From Aspidapion aeneum (taxonomy: Eukaryota > Arthropoda > Insecta > Coleoptera > Brentidae), in contig CAUYVT010000083.1 in NCBI GenBank assembly GCA_963576565.1, positions 1 to 64,000 of the forward strand: a DNA stretch of 64,000 nucleotides, read 5' to 3'. The position numbers and the translations under genes are program-made. Shown here one piece after another: positions 8,745 through 19,400 of this stretch. The stretch's first letter is position 1. Every line of letters starts with the position of its first letter. The notes under the pieces were generated by a model. That model had not been told where the DNA came from. It was given only the letters and a program-made list of their open reading frames with translations, and did not search any database.

Positions 8745-11700
8745 GTTAGGTTGGGTTAGGTTGGGTTAGGTTGGGTTAGGTTGGGTTAGGTTGGGTTAGG
8801 TTGGGTTAGGTTGGGTTAGGTTGGGTTAGGTTGGGTTAGGTTGGGTTAGGTTGGGTTAGGTTGGGTTAGGTTGGGTTAGGTTGGGTTAGGTTGGGTTAGG
8901 TTGGGTTAGGTTGGGTTAGGTTGGGTTAGGTTGGGTTAGGTTGGGTTAGGTTGGGTTAGGTTGGGTTAGGTTGGGTTAGGTTGGGTTAGGTTGGGTTAGG
9001 TTGGGTTAGGTTGGGTTAGGTTGGGTTAGGTTGGGTTAGGTTGGGTTAGGTTGGGTTAGGTTGGGTTAGGTTGGGTTAGGTTGGGTTAGGTTGGGTTAGG
9101 TTGGGTTAGGTTGGGTTAGGTTGGGTTAGGTTGGGTTAGGTTGGGTTAGGTTGGGTTAGGTTGGGTTATGTTGGGTTAGGTTGGGTTAGATTGGGTTAGG
9201 TTGGGTTAGGCTGGGTTAGGTTGGGTTAGGTTGGGTTAGGTTGGGTTAGGTTGGGTTAGGTTGGGTTAGGTTGGGTTAGGTTGGGTTAGGTTGGGTTAGG
9301 TTGGGTTAGGTTGGGTTAGGTTGGGTTAGGTTGGGTTAGGTTGGGTTAGGTTGGGTTAGGTTGGGTTAGGTTGGGTTAGGTTGGGTTAGGTTGGGTTAGG
9401 TTGGGTTAGGTTGGGTTAGGTTGGGTTAGGTTGGGTTAGGTTGGGTTAGGTTGGGTTAGGTTGGGTTAGGTTGGGTTAGGTTGGGTTAGGTTGGGTTAGG
9501 TTGGGTTAGGTTGGGTTAGGTTGGGTTAGGTTGGGTTAGGTTGGGTTAGGTTGGGTTAGGTTGGGTTAGGTTGGGTTAGGTTGGGTTAGGTTGGGTTAGG
9601 TTGGGTTAGGTTGGGTTAGGTTGGGTTAGGTTGGGTTAGGTTGGGTTAGGTTGGGTTAGGTTGGGTTAGGTTGGGTTAGGTTGGGTTAGGTTGGGTTAGG
9701 TTGGGTTAGGTTGGGTTAGGTTGGGTTAGGTTGGGTTAGGTTGGGTTAGGTTGGGTTAGGTTGGGTTAGGTTGGGTTAGGTTGGGTTAGGTTGGGTTAGG
9801 TTGGGTTAGGTTGGGTTAGGTTGGGTTAGGTTGGGTTAGGTTGGGTTAGGTTGGGTTAGGTTGGGTTAGGTTGGGTTAGGTTGGGTTAGGTTGGGTTAGG
9901 TTGGGTTAGGTTGGGTTAGGTTGGGTTAGGTTGGGTTAGGTTGGGTTAGGTTGGGTTAGGTTGGGTTAGGTTGGGTTAGGTTGGGTTAGGTTGGGTTAGG
10001 TTGGGTTATGTTGGGTTAGGTTGGGTTAGGTTGGGTTAGGTTGGCTTAGGTTGGGTTAGGTTGGCTTAGGTTGGCTTAGGTTGGCTTAGGTTGGGTTAGG
10101 TTGGGTTAGGTTGGGTTAGGTTGGGTTAGGTTGGGTTAGGTTGGGTTAGGTTGGGTTAGGTTGGGTTAGGTTGGGTTAGGTTGGGTTAGGTTGGGTTAGG
10201 TTGGGTTAGGTTGGGTTAGGTTGGGTTAGGTTGGGTTAGGTTGGGTTAGGTTGGGTTAGGTTGGGTTAGGTTGGGTTAGGTTGGGTTAGGTTGGGTTAGG
10301 TTGGGTTAGGTTGGGTTAGGTTGGGTTAGGTTGGGTTAGGTTGGGTTAGGTTGGGTTAGGTTGGGTTAGGTTGGGTTAGGTTGGGTTAGGTTGGGTTAGG
10401 TTGGGTTAGGTTGGGTTAGGTTGGGTTAGGTTGGGTTAGGTTGGGTTAGGTTGGGTTAGGTTGGGTTAGGTTGGGTTAGGTTGGGTTAGGTTGGGTTAGG
10501 TTGGGTTAGGTTGGGTTAGGTTGGGTTAGGTTGGGTTAGGTTGGGTTAGGTTGGGTTAGGTTGGGTTAGGTTGGGTTAGGTTGGGTTAGGTTGGGTTAGG
10601 TTGGGTTAGGTTGGGTTAGGTTGGGTTAGGTTGGGTTAGGTTGGGTTAGGTTGGGTTAGGTTGGGTTAGGTTGGCTTAGGTTGGCTTAGGTTGGCTTAGG
10701 TTGGGTTAGGTTGGGTTAGGTTGGGTTAGGTTGGGTTAGGTTGGGTTAGGTTGGGTTAGGTTGGCTTAGGTTGGGTTAGGTTGGGTTAGGTTGGGTTAGG
10801 TTGGGTTAGGTTGGGTTAGGTTGGGTTAGGTTGGGTTAGGTTGGGTTAGGTTGGGTTAGGTTGGGTTAGGTTGGGTTAGGTTGGGTTAGGTTGGGTTAGG
10901 TTGGGTTAGGTTGGGTTAGGTTGGGTTAGGTTGGGTAAGGTTGGGTTAGGTTGGGTTAGGTTGGGTTAGGTTGGGTTAGGTTGGGTTAGGTTGGGTTAGG
11001 TTGGGTTAGGTTGGGTTAGGTTGGGTTAGGTTGGGTTAGGTTGGGTTAGGTTGGGTTAGGTTGGGTTAGGTTGGGTTAGGTTGGGTTAGGTTGGGTTAGG
11101 TTGGGTTAGGTTGGGTTACGTTGGGTTACGTTGGGTTAGGTTGGGTTAGGTTGGGTTAGGTTGGGTTAGGTTGGGTTAGGTTGGGTTAGGTTGGGTTAGG
11201 TTGGGTTAGGTTGGGTTAGGTTGGGTTAGGTTGGGTTAGGTTGGGTTAGGTTGGGTTAGGTTGGGTTAGGTTGGGTTAGGTTGGGTTAGGTTGGGTTAGG
11301 TTGGGTTAGGTTGGGTTAGGTTGGGTTAGGTTGGGTTAGGTTGGGTTAGGTTGGGTTAGGTTGGGTTAGGTTGGGTTAGGTTGGGTTAGGTTGGGTTAGG
11401 TTGGGTTAGGTTGGGTTAGGTTGGGTTAGGTTGGGTTAGGTTGGGTTAGGTTGGGTTAGGTTGGGTTAGGTTGGGTTAGGTTGGGTTAGGTTGGGTTAGG
11501 TTGGGTTAGGTTGGGTTAGGTTGGGTTAGGTTGGGTTAGGTTGGGTTATGTTGGGTTAGGTTGGGTTAGGTTGGGTTAGGTTGGGTTAGGTTGGGTTAGG
11601 TTGGGTTAGGTTGGGTTAGGTTGGGTTAGGTTGGGTTAGGTTGGGTTAGGTTGGGTTAGGTTGGGTTAGGTTGGGTTAGGTTGGGTTAGGTTGGGTTAGG

Positions 11701-12174
11701 TTGGGTTAGGTTGGGTTAGGTTGGGTTAGGTTGGGTTAGGTTGGGTTAGGTTGGGTTAGGTTGGGTTAGGTTGGGTTAGGTTGGGTTAGGTTGGGTTAGG
11801 TTGGGTTAGGTTGGGTTAGGTTGGGTTAGGTTGGGTTAGGTTGGGTTAGGTTGGGTTAGGTTGGGTTAGGTTGGGTTAGGTTGGGTTAGGTTGGGTTAGG
11901 TTGGGTTAGGTTGGGTTAGGTTGGGTTAGGTTGGGTTAGGTTGGGTTAGGTTGGGTTAGGTTGGGTTAGGTTGGGTTAGGTTGGGTTAGGTTGGGTTAGG
12001 TTGGGTTAGGTTGGGTTAGGTTGGGTTAGGTTGGGTTAGGTTGGGTTAGGTTGGGTTAGGTTGGGTTAGGTTGGGTTAGGTTGGGTTAGGTTGGGTTAGG
12101 TTGGGTTAGGTTGGGTTAGGTTGGGTTAGGTTGGGTTAGGTTGGGTTAGGTTGGGTTGGGTTGGGTTAGGTTGG
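8745..12174 (+). repeat. Telomere-like array 2, (TTAGGTTGGG)n
   Basis: About 343 copies of the 10-bp unit, same polarity as array 1. The variant cluster TTATG, TTAGATT, GGCTGGG at about 9165-9217 repeats the order seen at 481-530 in array 1, so the two arrays descend from one another as part of the duplicated unit. GGCTTAGG variants sit at about 10041-10090, 10671-10692 and 10761. The right edge (GGTTGGGTTGGG then GGTTCAG) is identical to that of array 1. Confidence 0.95.
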
Positions 12175-12643
12175 TTCAGTTTGATTATATTCGGTTAGGA
12201 TCCGCTTGGATTGTTTAGGTTAGGTTTAGCTACATTCGGTTAGGTTCTGTTTAGTTTAACCAAATCGAACCAAACCAAACCAAACCGGATGTAACGGTTT
12301 GGTTTGTTTTGGTTTGGTTCGGGTAGGTTTGGTTCAGTTTGATTATGTTTGGTTAGGTTCGGCTAGGTTTAATTTGTTTTGGTTAGGTTCAGCCAGATTC
12401 GGTCTGGTTCAGTTCGGTTCGTTTCGAATCGGTTCGGTTAGGTTCAGTGTTCTTCGGCTTGGTTTGGTTCAGTTTGATTATGTTTGGTTAGGTTCCGCTA
12501 GGTTCAGTTTGTTTCGGATAGGTTTAGCTACATTCAGTTAGGTACGGTTTAGTTTAACCAAATCGAACCGAACCGTTAGATTCGGTTTGATTTGGTTCAT
12601 TTCGATACGGATCGGTTCAGTCTGGTTTTGTTCGGCTAGACCT
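12175..12643 (+). repeat. Degenerate GGTT(C/A)GG-type repeat block, copy 2
   Basis: Matches 4467-4935 with essentially no change apart from one base lost in an A-run just beyond it. Same three-fold internal unit and the same CCAAA/GGTTT fold-back at its centre. Confidence 0.8.
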
Positions 12644-13125
12644 TCAATAAATTTAAAAAAGTAGATAATTATTAATTTTTAGTGTTTTAAGGAATAAAAA
12701 TTGATATAATGTTCAATTAAACGAATTTTTAATTGTAAAAATGTAGGAATCATAATTTTCTTGATTTTGTTTTGAATTTCATGCTTCTTTAAAAATTGTG
12801 CATTTTCATAAAAGGACCAAAAAAACTGATCCGATTTCGATCAGTGACCTTAGTTATTTCAAGTTTTTGTTAACAGCTGATGGACGTCAGGGACCGTTTT
12901 GTTTCAGTTTGAAATGAGAAAATGCTTTTTTTGTAGCAATTTGTATGGGTTTTAATGGGGTTTTAAGAATTTTTCAATTTTAATTTTTTTAACAAAATAT
13001 ACGATTTTCCGCATTTTTTTTTAGAAATCACTATAAAATGGTTTAAAATTATCATTTTTCAAAAAACTTCGTAGTTTTAAGAAAGTTGGTAAAACGTACC
13101 AGACCTGAAATGTGTTGCAGTCTAG

Positions 13126-13320
13126 GACAACTGGGCGCCGCCAACTCGGCGCCACCAACTGGGCGGCGGGCCAACTGAGCGGCAGGCCAACTGGGCGTCG
13201 GGCCAACTGGACGCTGAGCCAACTGGGCGCCGGACTAAAATATTTTTTCTTGATAAAATGTGCAGATGAAAAACTAACTTAAAAAAATTAAAATGGCGGA
13301 TCCAGAATGGCGGACTTTCT
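13126..13320 (+). mobile_element. Left half of foldback element, spacer copy 2
   Basis: GC-rich minisatellite arm and partial interior as in copy 1, with one visible change in the minisatellite (TCGGACC in copy 1, TCGGGCC here). It is cut at the same base as copy 1, so the truncation predates duplication of the unit. Confidence 0.7.
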
Positions 13321-14006
13321 AATAATAATAATAAACTGGAATGGCAGCAGTCAATCCAAAGATCAATAAGTCAAAAAAACCTGACGGAAGATGACTGTCA
13401 GGATCGAAGGAGGTGGAGAATAGGCGTCGGACAACGTAGAAAAACGTTCTAAAGCGACATAGTAGTAAATATTACTTTAAAACTAACGTTAAAAATATAG
13501 GTACTATACCCTACGCTGACGGTGACAGTCAGATTGTAGAGTCAGCCAGGTTCAATGACCTTTCAAATTCTGTAGGTAACCTGCGCAAAAGTATAAAGAC
13601 CTTGGTTATGAACTTTATAAATGGAAAGAGAAACGAACAGTATTACCAGGAGCACGGTAATTAACGGAAACTACAATAATTTTGGATTTCAATTATTATT
13701 AATTAGTTTATTATTACAAAGACCTGAATTTAAGATATTTTTTTTTTAATGGGAAATCTATCTCGCTTTATCGTAATTAAGAGAGCCACTAATAATAATT
13801 AGTCAAATTGATAACGCAACTGTACGTCCGCTGCTTTTTATTTTGCTAGTTTCAATTCAATTCAAAAGTGAATATATTGTCAAAAATATATCAAGTAGAC
13901 CTTAACCAAGCCTTGCTAACAGTAAATACGTAATATATACAGCACTACAAATTAAGTTGTTACCAAGGACACCGTTATTAACAAAGTATGTATAATGTAT
14001 AAGTAA

Positions 14007-14435
14007 TGTTACAAATTTAAGTTATTTAAATTTTATAGTTAGAATTTATTTATGTTTAGTGTAGTATTAGGTTGAGTTATCTTATGGTTGTATTCTTAGT
14101 CTAGGTTTTAGTTGCGTTATCTATGACACACTCGTGCTCGGATGGTCTGCGTTCTAGAAAAGGCTGGTATAATTGTGAATCGAAAGAGGATGGATGATTT
14201 GCGAAGGTTCGACGACTCTATATAGAGGGCCGGACGTCGCGCATCAGCAGTCAGTCAAAGAAAACGAACTGTAGTAGCGAGATATTAACACGAAGTTAAT
14301 ACACCGATTACAGTAGGGAGTTATTAGCAAGTTATTAGTAACTTTAAGTGCGTGTTTTGTACATAATTGTCGAAATAAATTGACATATCGTTTTTGACAT
14401 TTCCGAGTTTTAATCATTGTTGAGAACCCGTCACA
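14007..14435 (+). mobile_element. Ty3/gypsy-type 5' LTR, spacer copy 2
   Basis: Copy of the LTR at 6299-6727. TATA box 14219-14224, initiator 14251-14256, DPE-like motif 14280-14284, AATAAA 14374-14379. The primer binding site TGGTGTCAGAAGTG follows at 14438-14451. It points toward array 3. The left boundary is uncertain as in copy 1. Confidence 0.7.
14219..14284 (+). promoter_or_regulatory. LTR core promoter in spacer 2: TATA + Inr + DPE
   Basis: Same arrangement and spacing as at 6511-6576, without a change in any of the three elements. Rightward transcription would cross the leader repeats and enter array 3. Confidence 0.65.
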
Positions 14436-14534
14436 ATTGGTGTCAGAAGTGAGATTAAAAGATCTAAATAGTGCAAAGACTATCCTTAGATAGTACCACC
14501 GGCTAGAACAATTGAACAGAAGAACAGTAAGTGA

Positions 14535-14924
14535 TTTTTCCAGAATATTCAGAGATGTTCGATAGTGTTCTATTTATAAACAAGAAAATATATTCAAAAA
14601 CCGACTTCGACATTACGTTTATAGTCTAAAAATTGACAGCTGGAAGAATTTCCAGAATATTCCATAACATTCTACGACGTTCTATTTGAGAACCAGAAGA
14701 GATATTCAAAAAGCGACTTCGACGTTAGCTTAGCTATTTAAAAAGCAAGAATCAGAAAGAATTTCTAGAATATTCCATACCATTCTACGATGTTCTATTT
14801 CAGAGCTAAAAGAGATATCCAAAAAGCGACTTCAATATTAGCTTACTTAGTTAAAAAGTAAGAATTAGAAACGATTTCTAGAAGATTCCATAACATTTTA
14901 CAACGTTCTATTCGAGAACCAGAA
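14535..14924 (+). promoter_or_regulatory. Leader tandem repeat with heat-shock elements, copy 2
   Basis: Four perfect TTCnnGAAnnTTC elements start at 14538, 14650, 14763 and 14876, with the same 112-113-bp spacing as copy 1. None has mutated. One substitution (GATAGC to GACAGC near 14636) falls between elements. Confidence 0.7.
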
Positions 14925-16452
14925 GAGATATATACTGGATTCAGATAAAAGGAGCTCCTTTTTTGCGGGATTGCCGGTTGGTTATAAAATATGGCAGATG
15001 TCAGTTAGGGTAAATCAAATTTCCCTAGCAATTTTAAAAAAATATTAGGAAAATTAACTGGTTTATTTGTATTATTGAAGAAAGTAGAAAAATATTCTAG
15101 TTTGCACCATTGAGTTGTATAAAGCCCTGAAAGGGCTTTAGAGACGGAAAGACAATGCATTTTTTATTGACCCTATCCAATTTGGTTTCTAAGGGCAGGT
15201 ATTTCTTTTACAATAAAAACAGAGATAGACATTATTGAACATGTGAAACGGACATGCTAATAATACCCTAGGTAATATATGGGTACTTTTATCTCTTTCA
15301 CACTGACGGCATAAGTGCGACAGAAAAGCAGCTGGCTACCTTTAATCCACCTGCCGTATTTTGAGTGATTCTACCTGCTAGTCGGATTATACAGGGAAAA
15401 CTGATAGACAATGTTGTCTAAGTACGGAAATAAACTTTTTTGAATTTTGTGCAAAAAGAAATATTAAAACGTTTAAAAACAAGTTTAGAAGTAACTATTT
15501 GAGTTCAAACATGGTCCGAAATTGTTTTTTGTGCAAAAGAAGAAAAAAATCCATAAAAAAACAACATTTCATGGGTAAGTCGTCTTGACGGATAGTTTTT
15601 GCTAAAACACGAGAAAGTTCAGTAGCGTCACGATAGATAGTTTTTTCTGCGACCGTGCGATTTTACCCTCACACATTTTGATTCAGAAAGTGTCACTTCC
15701 CCGCACTTATAAGATTATTTTTTAATAATAATTTGTCCTGAAATGGGTTCTGGTACGTTTTACCACCCTACTCAAAACTTATTACAACAAGGTTTTTTTG
15801 CATTGCACGAAAATTAACAAAAAGTATTTGATTTTCTTAAAAATGATTTTTTTTAAATGCTTACATACCGATTTTTATCCAGTTGGTTTTGTTTTTTCGA
15901 ACCAAACTTTTGACATGTCACGGTCAAGTTTCATACATCTTGATGAATTGTTACACACACTGATCTATGTTTTTATAAATTTCGATAAATTTTATGTTTT
16001 TTGCGGACTTTACAGTAAGTTTAAGTTAAATTTTAGTCTTTCATCGCGAAAGTATATATTTATTATTATATGACGCCACCGCGACCGGTCTACAGGCCGG
16101 TACCATATGTGTATGTCCTTCTAATGTCATTTGACCATCATGCTGTCTTACTTAATAAGGTCACTTAGTTTAATTAATAATTTTAATAAATTTGTGACAC
16201 TTCGATTACCGATTTTCTTTGATTGCGATGATTAGGGTTACCAGATTACGGTTTATTAGGGTGCCCAGAGTGCGGAAAAAAAGATTTTGAAAAATTTCCC
16301 TAAAAAAAATTTGAAGGCCAAACACTCACGCGCCACTCAATGTTTATGGTCGCATACACTAATCCTAACTCGATTTCCGACAATTATGGACAATGGTTAC
16401 CCCCTGGACATAAACCTAACAACTGTTACTATATTTATTAACAACTAGGTAG

Positions 16453-19400
16453 GTTAGGTTGGGTTAGGTTGGGTTAGGTTGGGTTAGGTTGGGTTAGGTT
16501 GGGTTAGGTTGAGTTAGGTTGGGTTAGGTTGGGTTAGGTTGGGTTAGGTTGGGTTAGGTTGGGTTAGGTTGGGTTAGGTTGGGTTAGGTTGGGTTAGGTT
16601 GGGTTAGGTTGGGTTAGGTTGGGTTAGGTTGGGTTAGGTTGGGTTAGGTTGGGTTAGGTTGGGTTAGGTTGGGTTAGGTTGGGTTAGGTTGGGTTAGGTT
16701 GGGTTAGGTTGGGTTAGGTTGGGTTAGGTTGGGTTAGGTTGGGTTAGGTTGGGTTAGGTTGGGTTAGGTTCGGTTAGGTTGGGTTAGGTTGGGTTAGGTT
16801 GGGTTAGGTTGGGTTAGGTTGGGTTAGGTTGGGTTAGGATGGGTTAGGTTGGGTTAGGTTGGGTTAGGTTGGGTTAGGTTGGGTTAGGTTGGGTTAGGTT
16901 GGGTTAGGTTGGGTTAGGTTGGGTTAGGTTGGGTTAGGTTGGGTTAGGTTGGGTTAGGTTGGGTTAGGTTGGGTTAGGTTGGGTTAGGTTGGGTTAGGTT
17001 GGGTTAGGTTGGGTTAGGTTGGGTTAGGTTGGGTTAGGTTGGGTTAGGTTGGGTTAGGTTGGGTTAGGTTGGGTTAGGTTGGGTTAGGTTGGGTTAGGTT
17101 GGGTTAGGTTGGGTTAGGTTGGGTTAGGTTGGGTTAGGTTGGGTTAGGTTGGGTTAGGTTGGGTTAGGTTGGGTTAGGTTGGGTTAGGTTGGGTTAGGTT
17201 GGGTTAGGTTGGGTTAGGTTGGGTTAGGTTGGGTTAGGTTGGGTTAGGTTGGGTTAGGTTGGGTTAGGTTGGGTTAGGTTGGGTTAGGTTGGGTTAGGTT
17301 GGGTTAGGTTGGGTTAGGTTGGGTTAGGTTGGGTTAGGTTGGGTTAGGTTGGGTTAGGTTGGGTTAGGTTGGGTTAGGTTGGGTTAGGTTGGGTTAGGTT
17401 GGGTTAGGTTGGGTTAGGTTGGGTTAGGTTGGGTTATGTTGGGTTAGGTTGGGTTAGGTTGGGTTAGATTGGGTTAGGTTGGGTTAGGTTGGGTTAGGTT
17501 GGGTTAGGTTGGGTTAGGTTGGGTTAGGTTGGGTTAGGTTGGGTTAGGTTGGGTTAGGTTGGGTTAGGTTGGGTTAGGTTGGGTTAGGTTGGGTTAGGTT
17601 GGGTTAGGTTGGGTTAGGTTGGGTTAGGTTGGGTTAGGTTGGGTTAGGTTGGGTTAGGTTGGGTTAGGTTGGGTTAGGTTGGGTTAGGTTGGGTTAGGTT
17701 GGGTTAGGTTGGGTTAGGTTGGGTTAGGTTGGGTTAGGTTGGGTTAGGTTGGGTTAGGTTGGGTTAGGTTGGGTTAGGTTGGGTTAGGTTGGGTTAGGTT
17801 GGGTTAGGTTGGGTTAGGTTGGGTTAGGTTGGGTTAGGTTGGGTTAGGTTGGGTTAGGTTGGGTTAGGTTGGGTTAGGTTGGGTTAGGTTGGGTTAGGTT
17901 GGGTTAGGTTGGGTTAGGTTGGGTTAGGTTGGGTTAGGTTGGGTTAGGTTGGGTTAGGTTGGGTTAGGTTGGGTTAGGTTGGGTTAGGTTGGGTTAGGTT
18001 GGGTTGGGTTAGGTTGGGTTAGGTTGGGTTAGGTTGGGTTAGGTTGGGTTAGGTTGGGTTAGGTTAGGTTATGTTGGGTTAGGTTGGGTTAGGTTGGCTT
18101 AGGTTGGCTTAGGTTGGCTTAGGTTGGGTTAGGTTGGGTTAGGTTGGGTTAGGTTGGGTTAGGTTGGGTTAGGTTGGGTTAGGTTGGGTTAGGTTGGGTT
18201 AGGTTGGGTTAGGTTGGGTTAGGTTGGGTTAGGTTGGGTTAGGTTGGGTTAGGTTGGGTTAGGTTGGGTTAGGTTGGGTTAGGTTGGGTTAGGTTGGGTT
18301 AGGTTGGGTTAGGTTGGGTTAGGTTGGGTTAGGTTGGGTTAGGTTGGGTTAGGTTGGGTTAGGTTGGCTTAGGTTGGCTTAGGTTGGCTTAGGTTGGGTT
18401 AGGTTGGGTTAGGTTGGGTTAGGTTGGGTTAGCTTGGGTTAGGTTGGGTTAGGTTGGGTTAGGTTGGGTTAGGTTGGGTTAGGTTGGGTTAGGTTGGGTT
18501 AGGTTGGGTTAGGTTGGGTTAGGTTGGGTTAGGTTGGGTTAGGTTGGGTTAGGTTGGGTTAGGTTGGGTTAGGTTGGGTTAGGTTGGGTTAGGTTGGGTT
18601 AGGTTGGGTTAGGTTGGGTTAGGTTGGGTTAGGTTGGGTTAGGTTGGGTTAGGTTGGGTTAGGTTGGGTTAGGTTGGGTTAGGTTGGGTTAGGTTGGGTT
18701 AGGTTGGGTTAGGTTGGGTTAGGTTGGGTTAGGTTGGGTTAGGTTGGGTTAGGTTGGGTTAGGTTGGGTTAGGTTGGGTTAGGTTGGGTTAGGTTGGGTT
18801 AGGTTGGGTTAGGTTGGGTTAGGTTGGGTTAGGTTGGGTTAGGTTGGGTTAGGTTGGGTTAGGTTGGGTTAGGTTGGGTTAGGTTGGGTTAGGTTGGGTT
18901 AGGTTGGGTTAGGTTGGGTTAGGTTGGGTTAGGTTGGGTTAGGTTGGGTTAGGTTGGGTTAGGTTGGGTTAGGTTGGGTTAGGTTGGGTTAGGTTGGGTT
19001 AGGTTGGGTTAGGTTGGGTTAGGTTGGGTTAGGTTGGGTTAGGTTGGGTTAGGTTGGGTTAGGTTGGGTTAGGTTGGGTTAGGTTGGGTTAGGTTGGGTT
19101 AGGTTGGGTTAGGTTGGGTTAGGTTGGGTTAGGTTGGGTTAGGTTGGGTTAGGTTGGGTTAGGTTGGGTTAGGTTGGGTTAGGTTGGGTTAGGTTGGGTT
19201 AGGTTGGGTTAGGTTGGGTTAGGTTGGGTTAGGTTGGGTTAGGTTGGGTTAGGTTGGGTTAGGTTGGGTTAGGTTGGGTTAGGTTGGGTTAGGTTGGGTT
19301 AGGTTGGGTTAGGTTGGGTTAGGTTGGGTTAGGTTGGGTTAGGTTGGGTTAGGTTGGGTTAGGTTGGGTTAGGTTGGGTTAGGTTGGGTTAGGTTGGGTT

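Larger units (their letters stand above)
12175..16452 (+). repeat. Subtelomeric-type spacer unit, copy 2 (complete)
   Basis: Second full copy of the 4278-bp spacer, offset +7708 from copy 1. Single-base indels (A-run near 12650, T-run near 13020, T-run near 14958, CCC near 15125) cancel so total length is unchanged. Contents are the same: degenerate block 12175-12643, half foldback 13126-13320, LTR about 14007-14435, leader repeats 14535-14924, then AT-rich DNA to 16452. Near identity implies very recent duplication or ongoing homogenisation. Confidence 0.93.
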
